A DNA stretch of 64,000 nt from VRUE01 sp963697695. GTDB lineage: Bacteria > Actinomycetota > Thermoleophilia > Solirubrobacterales > 70-9. Below are positions 57,013 through 64,000 of the stretch, piece after piece. The DNA lies in NCBI GenBank assembly GCA_963697695.1, contig OY969094.1:682001-746000 (forward strand), given 5' to 3'. Positions within the stretch are counted from its first letter, which is position 1; each line of letters starts with the position of its first letter. Below the pieces are notes generated by a model that was not told the DNA's origin, ran no database searches, and was given only the letters and a program-made list of their open reading frames with translations. The position numbers were made by a program, and so were the translations under genes.

Positions 57013-59043
57013 ATGAGCGCAAGCGGCCTGGCTCTCGAGGGGAAGATGCGGCACGTCTGCCTGGCCGGACTGCTGGCGCTGCCGCCGGCGCTGACCGTCT
57101 TCCTCGCCTTCAACTCGGGTGGCATGTTCGAGGCGACCACCGCCTTCGCGGCCCTGCTCGTTCTCGCCGTCACCGGCCTCGCCGTCGCGGGGGCCCGCAG
57201 GCCCCTGGCGGGCCTCTCGGGGCTGGGGGCCAGCGCTCTCGCCCTGCTTGCCCTGCTTGCCGCCCTGACCCTGCTGTCGGCCGGGTGGTCGGGAGCCGAG
57301 GGCCGTGCCCTGATCGGGTACGACCGGGTCGTGCTCTACCTCGCAGTCTTCGGCCTCTTCGCCTGCCTGCCGCGTTCGCAGGAGCGCTTTCGCTGGCTGC
57401 TGCGCGGCCTGTTGGCAGCCATCGCGGGGATTGCGCTCGCGGGGCTGATCAGCCGCCTGCTGCCAGACCTGTGGCCCACGACCACCGGCCTCGTCGCCGA
57501 CCGCCTCAGCTTTCCGATCACCTACTGGAACACCTTCGGGCTGCTGACCGGGACGGGTTGCGTCTTGGCCGTTCACCACACCTGCGACGCGCGCGAGCCG
57601 CCGGCGGTCCGGGTCGCCGCCGCGGCACTGCTGCCGCTACTCGCCGCGGCACTGCTGCTGACCTTCTCCCGGGGGGCGATCGCGGCGACGGTCGTTGGGG
57701 GCGCCGTCTATCTCCTGGTGGCCCGTCCCGCCGGTGCGCTCGGCGGTATCGTCGCTGCGGCGCCGGCGGTCGTCCTCGCCCTCACCCAGACCTATGCGGC
57801 GGAGCAGATCCACGAGGGACTGCCGTTGACACCGGATGCCATCGCCGAGGGCGAACACTTGGCGCTGGTCCTGGCGCTGTGCGCGGCCGGCGCCGCCGCA
57901 CTCCGCGTCCTCGGCCTGGCCATCGACGCGAGGGTCGCCCAGCTGCCGCTCGCCTCCCCCGGCTGGCACCGCGGCACCCGGATCGCGGCGGTAGCCGCAG
58001 GGGCGCTGGCGCTGGCGGCCTTCGTCGCCACCGACGGTCCCGGCACGCTGCAGCGGCAGTTCGACAGGTTCGTGGACAACACCCACGAATCGGCCCCGAC
58101 CGGCGGCCAACGCGAACGGCTGCTGGAGATCGGAAACGACGGCCGGCGGCCGCTCTGGGAGGTCGCCGACGGCAGCTTTCGAGAGCAGCCACTGCGAGGA
58201 AGCGGCGCCGGGACCTTCCAGCTGGAATGGGAACGACACCGGACGGATGGCCCGCCACGGCTCTACGCCTATTCGCTCTACTTCGAAACCCTTGCCGAGC
58301 TCGGCCTGGTGGGCGTCGTGCTGCTGGTCGGGGCCCTGCTGACGATCCTCGTCGGCATCGCCCTCAATGCCCGCGGATCGGCCCGGCCGGCGTACGCAGC
58401 CGCCCTGGCGGTGGTGCTTTGCTGGGTCCTGCACGCCGGCGTCGACATCGACTGGCAAACCCCGGCCCTGGGCGTTCCCGTCTTCGCCATCGCGGGCTTC
58501 GCCCTGGCCCGACCGCGCGAGCGACTCAAATACGACGCCTCTCGCCGCGGCCCCGCCGCCCGCCTCGTTCGCCTTACTGCGGGAGGCGGCAGGCCGGCGC
58601 TGGCCCTGATCTGCCTGGCGCTGGCCGTCGTCCCCGCCCTGATGACCGTGGCCCACGCACGCCTGCGCGACAGCATCGAGGCGCTCGGTGCCGACGCATG
58701 CGGGCGAGCCCGTGACGAGGCCCAGGCATCGATCGACGCAATCGATGCCGGGCCAAGGCCCTACGAGGTGCTGGCGATGTGTGCCGCCCGGGCCGGAGAA
58801 GCGGTGGCCTCGGTCGAGTTGGCACGGGCCGCAGTAGCGCACGATCCCAGCTCCTGGGAGCCCCACTACGCACTTGCCCTTGCACAGGGCGCGGCGGGGC
58901 GCGACCCGCGCCGGCAAATCGCGGTCGCGGCCAGGTTGAACCCGCAGAGCCCCCTGCTGGAGGAAGCCGCCGCCACAGTCCAGGGCGGCGGCCCCGAGCG
59001 CTGGCACCGGGTTGCCCTGTCACTCCCTTTCGCGCTGGAATGA
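57013..59043 (+). CDS. O-antigen ligase/polymerase-like membrane protein
   Basis: 676 residues from ATG at 57013. About ten to twelve hydrophobic segments are spread over residues 20-530, with the Wzy_C/O-antigen-ligase pattern LLTFSRGAIAATVVGG and the long periplasmic loop that follows (RRPLWEVADGSFREQPLRGSGAGTFQLEWERH). The C-terminal ~120 residues resemble TPR-like helices (EVLAMCAARAGEAVASVELARAAVAHDPSSWEPHYALALAQGAAG). It probably polymerises or ligates lipid-linked glycan units outside the membrane, working with the chain-length protein at the right edge of the window. Confidence 0.85.
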   Translation: MSASGLALEGKMRHVCLAGLLALPPALTVFLAFNSGGMFEATTAFAALLVLAVTGLAVAGARRPLAGLSGLGASALALLALLAALTLLSAGWSGAEGRALIGYDRVVLYLAVFGLFACLPRSQERFRWLLRGLLAAIAGIALAGLISRLLPDLWPTTTGLVADRLSFPITYWNTFGLLTGTGCVLAVHHTCDAREPPAVRVAAAALLPLLAAALLLTFSRGAIAATVVGGAVYLLVARPAGALGGIVAAAPAVVLALTQTYAAEQIHEGLPLTPDAIAEGEHLALVLALCAAGAAALRVLGLAIDARVAQLPLASPGWHRGTRIAAVAAGALALAAFVATDGPGTLQRQFDRFVDNTHESAPTGGQRERLLEIGNDGRRPLWEVADGSFREQPLRGSGAGTFQLEWERHRTDGPPRLYAYSLYFETLAELGLVGVVLLVGALLTILVGIALNARGSARPAYAAALAVVLCWVLHAGVDIDWQTPALGVPVFAIAGFALARPRERLKYDASRRGPAARLVRLTAGGGRPALALICLALAVVPALMTVAHARLRDSIEALGADACGRARDEAQASIDAIDAGPRPYEVLAMCAARAGEAVASVELARAAVAHDPSSWEPHYALALAQGAAGRDPRRQIAVAARLNPQSPLLEEAAATVQGGGPERWHRVALSLPFALE

Positions 59044-59050
59044 GCCTCGT

Positions 59051-60052
59051 CTAACGCTTGATCGCGGCCTTCAGCGCGGCCTTGACCCGGCCCCACAGCC
59101 TGGTCCCCCGCTCGAGCCAAGGCGCGAATCCGAGGCGGCAGAGGCCGATGCGCAGGCGCAGGCGCGGCCCGTCTCCAAGCTGCTTGAGCAGGGAGACCAG
59201 CTGCGCGCGCTCCTCCGGTGTGTACTGGGGTCCAAAGCAGTGGGCGCAGTGATGGGCGGCAAACCGGGCCCGCTGGCGCCTCACCGCCCTCAAGTCCCAG
59301 CCCCGCCGCCGCCAAGCTGGTTCGAAGACCTCCGTGAAGATGCGGATGTAGCCTCTGAGTTGCAGCCCCTTGCGGCGCGAGCGCGTCCCTCCTTGGTCCT
59401 CCCAAACGCGGTACCGGGCCAGGGGCTCGTCGAGGTAGACGTTTCCGTAGCCGACGTCGGCCATCCGCACCGAGAGGTCGTAGTCCTCGACGAACTCGGG
59501 CCGGCCGGAGTAGTAGTCGAGCTCGCGCAGCGCCTCATCGCGGAAGATCAGGACATTGGCAACCGTGCGGTAACCCGAGAGCGAAGCGCGCAGGGCCTCC
59601 TCCGCCGGCTGGAAGCCGGTGGAGCGAGCGAGGCGGCGCTCGCTCGTGGGGTGTCCCGCGGCATCGATCTCGGTGACGCCCGAGTGGCCGTATCCGGCCT
59701 CCGGGTGCGCCTGCATGAGGTCGACGAGGCGGCTGAGGAAACCCGGAGCAAGTTCGTCGTCGGAGTCGAGCCGGACCAGCAGCTCGCATCGCGGTGCCCG
59801 CAGCAGCGCCGAGACGTTGGCGGCGATTCCGACGTTGGCAGGCTGACGGATCACCGCGATCGCCGGATCCCGCCGCTCCAGCTCGTTCAGCAGCTCGGCG
59901 GTGCCGTCGGTGCTGGCGTCGTCGGCGACCCAGACCTCGGACGGCCCTTGGTAGTCCTGCCGCAGCGCCGACTCGATCGCCCGCCCCAGGAACCCCGCTT
60001 GGTTGTAGGTGGGTATGCAGATCGCCACGCTCGGCAGGGGACCGCTTGGCAT
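59051..60052 (-). CDS. GT2 family glycosyltransferase
   Basis: 333 residues from ATG at 60052. GT-A features: SVAICIPTYNQAGFLGRAIESAL, VADDASTDGT, the DXD in VRLDSDDELAPGF, and EDYDLSVRMADVG. A Cys/His-rich stretch, FAAHHCAHCFGPQYTPEERAQL, near residue 280 is unusual for the family. The C-terminus is basic, perhaps membrane-associating. It is convergent with the polymerase-like gene and divergent from the next GT4 gene. Confidence 0.87.
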   Translation of the reverse strand: MPSGPLPSVAICIPTYNQAGFLGRAIESALRQDYQGPSEVWVADDASTDGTAELLNELERRDPAIAVIRQPANVGIAANVSALLRAPRCELLVRLDSDDELAPGFLSRLVDLMQAHPEAGYGHSGVTEIDAAGHPTSERRLARSTGFQPAEEALRASLSGYRTVANVLIFRDEALRELDYYSGRPEFVEDYDLSVRMADVGYGNVYLDEPLARYRVWEDQGGTRSRRKGLQLRGYIRIFTEVFEPAWRRRGWDLRAVRRQRARFAAHHCAHCFGPQYTPEERAQLVSLLKQLGDGPRLRLRIGLCRLGFAPWLERGTRLWGRVKAALKAAIKR

Positions 60053-60106
60053 CGGGGAGACCTTAGCTCGCGCGGCTATCCTGCCGTGCTCCGTTCGCGG
60101 GCTTCT

Positions 60107-61168
60107 ATGCGGATAGCCATGTACCACTTCAGCCTGCCGCGGCCGGGACGTAAGCCGGGTGGCGTCGAGGTCTTCGTCGATCGCCTCGCCAGGGCGATGA
60201 GCGGACGCGGACACGAGGTCGTCGTCTTCACTTACTCGCCGGCTCCGGCCGAAGCGGTCTACGAGGTCAAGCGGCTGCGTCCGCACGCGACCGAGCATCT
60301 TCGCCTGCTGCGTCAATACGGCTCCCCATGGCTGCTCAATTTCCAATCGTTCGACGGCTTCGACGTAGCCCACTTCCACGGCGACGACTGGTTCTTCTTC
60401 CGCCGCCGGCTGCCGGTGGTCCGCACGTTCCATGGGTCCGCCCTGCTCGAGGCGACCAGCGCGACGTCGATCAAGCGCCGAATCGACAAGGGTCTGATCT
60501 TCCCGTTGGAGCTTCTCGCCGGCCACTTGGCGACCGCCAGCTATGGCGTCGGGGTCGACTCGGAAGCGATCTACCGGACCTCCGGCCTGCTCAACCTCGG
60601 CATCGACCGCGCGGCTACGGCCCCCCGCCCCTCCCCGCGTCCATCGATCCTCTTCGTCGGCACCTGGCAGGGGCGCAAGCGCGGCGCTTTTCTCCGCGAC
60701 GTCTTCCGGCGCGAGGTCCTGCCCGCCCTCCCCGAGGCAGAGCTATGGATGGTCTCTGACTTCTGCGAGGAGTCCGAGGGCGTGCGCTGGATCCAGGCCC
60801 CTAGCGACGCCGAGCTGAGCGAGTTGATGTCGCAAGCCTGGGTCTTCTGCCTGCCGAGCAGCTACGAGGGCTTCGGCATTCCCTATCTCGAAGCGATGGC
60901 GCACGGAGTGCCGGCGATCGGCTCGCCCAACCCCGGCGCCCGCATGCTGCTCGCCGACGGCTGCGGGATCCTCGCCGAGGACTCCGAGCTGGGCCGACGC
61001 CTGGTCGACGTCCTGGGCGACCGGGAGCTGCGGACCGCGCTGGCGACCCGGGGGGGCGATCGGGCGCAGGAATACTCATGGGACCGGATGGGCGAGCGCC
61101 ACGAAGATGCCTACCGGCAGGCGATCGAGAGCTGGAGTGCTCGCCGGGCCGGGAACCTCAGCGACTGA
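60107..61168 (+). CDS. GT4 family glycosyltransferase
   Basis: 353 residues from ATG at 60107. It begins MRIAMYHFSLPRPGRKPGGVE, then VRTFHGSALLEATSA, ILFVGTWQGRKRGAFL, and the donor motif SYEGFGIPYLEAMAHGVPAIG with both glutamates. The middle segment between the two Rossmann halves is short. It overlaps the convergent fused glycosyltransferase gene by 11 bases. A polysaccharide-assembly role follows from its neighbours. Confidence 0.88.
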   Translation: MRIAMYHFSLPRPGRKPGGVEVFVDRLARAMSGRGHEVVVFTYSPAPAEAVYEVKRLRPHATEHLRLLRQYGSPWLLNFQSFDGFDVAHFHGDDWFFFRRRLPVVRTFHGSALLEATSATSIKRRIDKGLIFPLELLAGHLATASYGVGVDSEAIYRTSGLLNLGIDRAATAPRPSPRPSILFVGTWQGRKRGAFLRDVFRREVLPALPEAELWMVSDFCEESEGVRWIQAPSDAELSELMSQAWVFCLPSSYEGFGIPYLEAMAHGVPAIGSPNPGARMLLADGCGILAEDSELGRRLVDVLGDRELRTALATRGGDRAQEYSWDRMGERHEDAYRQAIESWSARRAGNLSD

Positions 61169-63161
61169 CCCGCTCGATCACTGTCTCCAGACGCCCGCGC
61201 ATCTTTTCCGCATCGAACTTTTCGGCGGCGATCCGCAGCGCCAGGCGGCGGCGCTCCGGCTCGCCCGCGGGGTCGAGGCGCCAGGCTTCGATCGCCGCCG
61301 CCAGGCGCCCCGGGTAAGAACGGTCGACGACACCGGTGTAGCTCTGGGTCCAGCCGTGCGGGCCCAGCAGAGCTGCCCCTTCGCCGACGTGGGTTGCGAT
61401 CACCGGGCAGCCGCAACTGAGGTAGAGCGGCAGCTTGCCGGTAGTCCTGACCCTGCCGACGATGTCGTTGGTCTGGGTCGAGATCGCGGCGTTCATCAGG
61501 CTCACGTAAGCGTTGACCCGCTCCGGGGGGACCCGACCGACGAAGCGGCAGCGCGCGGCGACGCCGAGAGCCTCCGCGCGCCGGCGCAGTGGCTCCAAGC
61601 CGCTGCCGTCGCCGACGATCAGGGCGGCCACCGAGCGGTCCGTCAGGGGCAGAGCCTCGATCAGGTCCCAGCCATAGCTGATGCCGTGCCGGGGAGAGGC
61701 GATCAGGCTTCCCACCAGGCCGACGACGAACGCCCCGTCCAGCTCCAGCTCGCCGCCGAGCTCGGCGGCCTGGACCGGCTTGGCCTGGACCGGCGCCAGG
61801 TCGGGGATGTGGGTGGCCGGTCGGGGCACGTGGGCGGCGTGAAGGCGGCCGCGGACGACGACCTCGTCGGCGCAGCGCAAGGCGAGCTGTTCACCGGCCC
61901 CGACCAGCGCCAGGCCGGCGAAGCCGCGCTCGCCCAGGGACCGGGCGAGGGCGTAACCGGCATCGCCCGTGTCGACGACGATCCGGCGGCGGCTGAGCCG
62001 GCCGGCGACCGCCGCGACCGTGGTCGCCTTGCCGACGTCGACCAGATAGATCACGTCGGCCTCGGTCGTGAGGACAGAGCGCGCCGCCGCCAGCGCCCCC
62101 CGCAGTCCAGGCGCCGCAGCGATCACCGCTGTCTCCCCAGCCCCGTCCCGCAGCCGCCTGGCCCGCTCGGCGCCCGCGGTCGACTGGCAGACGCTCAGCA
62201 CCCGGACCGGGCGGCTCCCCGGCTTGACTTTCCGGCCCTGATGCGACCGGCGGAGGGTGCCGAGTGCCCACAGCCGGCCGGACACGTTGCCACGGAGAAG
62301 ATCCCACCTCCACCCTCCGCCGGTGACCGCGTTCGCAATCGCAGCGACGAAGCCCGGCGAAGCGCGCGTGCCGACCCCGAGCGCCCAGGCGAGATGGGCG
62401 ACCCTGCCGGCGGGCGACAGGTGCTCCAGCATCGCCAGGGTCTCGTTGTGGGCGGCATCTGCGAGGTGGCGCTCGCGGCGCTGCCGGTCTTCGGCAACCC
62501 GCGGCTGCGGCCGGTGGTCGACGGCGATAGCGGGGTCGTAGACGACCCGGCAGCCCCGCCGGCGCAGTGCCAGGCACAACCCCAACTCCGAGTGGTGCTC
62601 GGTGGTGACCGCGCGCAGGCGGCGGTCGAACCCGATCTCGCGGGCGAGATCGCCGCGGATACTCAAGTTGACCCCCTTGAGGACGTCGACGTCCCGCGCC
62701 GGGCCGCTGCCGAGGTGGTGGTTGCCGGTGGTGCGCCCGAACCAGCTGATCAGGCCCACCCGGCTCTCCGCCCCCTGCTCCAGGCGCTCTCCGTGAAAGA
62801 CCCAGTCCCGACCGCCGACGGCTCCGACGCGCGGATCGAGCCCGAAGACCCGCTCGATCCGCGCGATCCAGTCCGGGCGGGCTTCGGCGTCGTCGTCGGT
62901 GAGGCAGATGACCTCGCCCGTGGCGGCGGCGACGCCTGCGTTCAGCGCCATCACCACCCCCGGGGAACCGGTCGGAACGTCGATCGTGACGATGCGAGCA
63001 AGCGGAGCGTGGGCGCGTGCGACGCGGTGGCTTGCCTCGTCCTCGCGGCGGGCGACGACTATTACCTCGTCGGGCGCTCTATCCTGCCGCTCTAGAGCCG
63101 AAAGACAGCGGCCCAAGACCTGAGGGCGGCGGTAGGTGGGGACGACGACCGAAATGCGCAT
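61158..63161 (-). CDS. bifunctional GT2-GT4 glycosyltransferase
   Basis: 667 residues from ATG at 63161. Residues 1-300 are GT2: ISVVVPTYRRPQVLGRCLSAL, LTDDDAEARPDW as the DXD, and HHSELGLCLALRR. Residues ~330-667 are a GT-B domain opening VRVLSVCQSTAGAERARRL, with VGLVGSLIASPRHG and KLPLYLSCGCPVIATHVGEG; the normal ExxxxxxxE donor motif is not obvious, so the second half may be atypical. It is the second GT2-GT4 fusion in the window, with domain order the same but little sequence likeness. Confidence 0.82.
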   Translation of the reverse strand: MRISVVVPTYRRPQVLGRCLSALERQDRAPDEVIVVARREDEASHRVARAHAPLARIVTIDVPTGSPGVVMALNAGVAAATGEVICLTDDDAEARPDWIARIERVFGLDPRVGAVGGRDWVFHGERLEQGAESRVGLISWFGRTTGNHHLGSGPARDVDVLKGVNLSIRGDLAREIGFDRRLRAVTTEHHSELGLCLALRRRGCRVVYDPAIAVDHRPQPRVAEDRQRRERHLADAAHNETLAMLEHLSPAGRVAHLAWALGVGTRASPGFVAAIANAVTGGGWRWDLLRGNVSGRLWALGTLRRSHQGRKVKPGSRPVRVLSVCQSTAGAERARRLRDGAGETAVIAAAPGLRGALAAARSVLTTEADVIYLVDVGKATTVAAVAGRLSRRRIVVDTGDAGYALARSLGERGFAGLALVGAGEQLALRCADEVVVRGRLHAAHVPRPATHIPDLAPVQAKPVQAAELGGELELDGAFVVGLVGSLIASPRHGISYGWDLIEALPLTDRSVAALIVGDGSGLEPLRRRAEALGVAARCRFVGRVPPERVNAYVSLMNAAISTQTNDIVGRVRTTGKLPLYLSCGCPVIATHVGEGAALLGPHGWTQSYTGVVDRSYPGRLAAAIEAWRLDPAGEPERRRLALRIAAEKFDAEKMRGRLETVIERVSR

Positions 63162-63263
63162 CGCAACATCGTTGCACTGGGTCAGATTGTCCAACGAGAA
63201 GCTAACGTCTCTCAGCCATGTTCCTTTGACAGCAATCCCGGCCATGGATGGAGCGCCAAGCAA

Positions 63264-64000
63264 GTGAACGAGACCTCAGACGCCATCGAGATCTTCGCCC
63301 CCCTTTGGAAGCGCAAGTGGCTGATCCTCCTCGTCGGGGTCCTGGTCGGGGTCGCAACCTACCTCTACTACGACCACGAGCCCAAGGTCTACGGAGCCTC
63401 GACCGGCGTCTACCTGGGCAGCGGCTCCGAAGTCCAGGCGCTGCTCGGCAACGGCCAGGCCACCGCCACCGAGAACGACCGCAGCATCACCAACCAGGTA
63501 GTGCTGATCAACTCCAGCGTCGTCGGAGCCGCCGTGCAGCGGCGCCTGCTCGAGGAAGGGAATACCGAGGCGGCCGGCGGCACCGTCACGGCCACCGCCG
63601 CCAAAGGCAGCGACTTCATCTTGATCTCGACCACCGCCGGCACCGGCCAGGCCGCCGCGGACCTCGCGAACACCTACGTCGAGGTCTATCTGCGCCTGCG
63701 CGAAGCGAGTTACCGGAAAAACATCGAGATCGCTCTCGCCAGCACCAACGAGCAGCTGCGGGCGACCGAAGAAACAGTCACCCCGACCGCGTCGGAAACC
63801 CTGCAGATTCAGAACCTGGTGGATCGCATCAACCAGCTGCGTTCGCAGCTCTCACTTGGCGACGCCGGCAACCGGCAGATCAACCCCGCCGTCGCCAGCT
63901 CCGTGCCGCTCTCACCCAAGCCGAGGAGAAACGCGATCTTCGGCTTCGCCCTCGGCCTCGTCCTCGCAGCCATCGGCGCCTACGTCCTCAGCCGCTTCGA
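63264..64000 (+). CDS. Wzz-type polysaccharide chain-length / co-polymerase protein (3' truncated)
   Basis: The frame runs from GTG at 63264 past the window edge; 245 residues are visible. An N-terminal Wzz domain starts TSDAIEIFAPLWKRKWLILLVGVLVG with the first membrane span, followed by an outside helical region (YVEVYLRLREASYRKNIEIA, then LQIQNLVDRINQLRSQLS), then Pro-rich PLSPKPRRNAIFGFALGLV, the second span. This is the layout of Wzz/CapA-type proteins, often continued in a BY-kinase domain in Gram-positives; whether a kinase follows is not visible. It would set chain length for the polymerase-like protein upstream. Confidence 0.88.
   Translation, partial: MNETSDAIEIFAPLWKRKWLILLVGVLVGVATYLYYDHEPKVYGASTGVYLGSGSEVQALLGNGQATATENDRSITNQVVLINSSVVGAAVQRRLLEEGNTEAAGGTVTATAAKGSDFILISTTAGTGQAAADLANTYVEVYLRLREASYRKNIEIALASTNEQLRATEETVTPTASETLQIQNLVDRINQLRSQLSLGDAGNRQINPAVASSVPLSPKPRRNAIFGFALGLVLAAIGAYVLSRF

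Noticed and set aside
1..64000. CRISPR arrays or Cas genes
   Set aside because: No regularly spaced identical repeats and no Cas-like proteins were seen; the repeats found are palindromes or gene duplicates.

Overview
The window is high-GC DNA with dense genes, many ATGA/GTGA/TTGA stop-start overlaps and several GTG/TTG starts. It looks actinobacterial. Supporting features are a fadA2-fabG4-htdX-type lipid cluster as in mycobacteria, a DUF4333-type lipoprotein, an alpha-type glutamine synthetase, a LexA with a CGAACA/TGTTCG operator, and a c-di-AMP riboswitch in front of an RlpA-like gene. A deep-branching class such as Thermoleophilia (Solirubrobacterales) is my inference; no rRNA is present to fix it.

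Layout. (1) About 1-21.7 kb is a cell-surface polysaccharide locus: glycosyltransferases of GT2 and GT4 type, several of them fused, one fused to a NodB-type deacetylase; a DegT-family aminotransferase; a GMC oxidoreductase; a Wzm/Wzt-type ABC exporter; a secreted GH5-like hydrolase; and five tandem secreted GH26-like hydrolases that share gene-conversion tracts. (2) 21.7-26.9 kb is central metabolism: GTP-dependent PEP carboxykinase, a DUF4333 lipoprotein, sucC-sucD and a small ferredoxin, then an HxlR-type regulator. (3) 27-37.8 kb is lipid metabolism: an MMPL transporter, a TetR regulator with a striking palindromic operator, then thiolase, high-molecular-weight FabG, MaoC hydratase, two acyl-CoA dehydrogenases and an acyl-CoA synthetase. 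(4) 37.8-51.6 kb is mixed housekeeping: SnoaL-like protein, class III aminotransferase, GGDEF-EAL protein, YyaL-type thioredoxin-domain protein, a second MMPL protein, glnA, a cysteine-less AhpD-like protein, two secreted proteins, a c-di-AMP riboswitch, RNase P RNA, an SDR and lexA. (5) 51.69-52.64 kb holds tRNA-Leu(GAG) and a tiny insertion bounded by a duplicate of the tRNA 3' half. (6) 52.9-64 kb is a second exopolysaccharide locus: polyprenyl glycosylphosphotransferase, GT2/GT4 enzymes, an O-antigen-ligase/polymerase-like membrane protein and the start of a Wzz-type chain-length protein. The two surface loci plausibly act together: lipid-linked assembly, export or polymerisation, and trimming or remodelling by the secreted hydrolases.

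The most interesting unexplained signals are small nucleic-acid structures. Three elements at gene 3' ends share two conserved loop strings (AAGGACGCAGGG and CCGAGGAC) held between stems whose sequences differ but still pair, as in a structured RNA. Separately, a roughly 49-bp palindrome occurs both between genes and inside a reading frame, where it appears to add residues to the protein. Two more in-frame palindromes sit in a MaoC linker and in the GMC gene.
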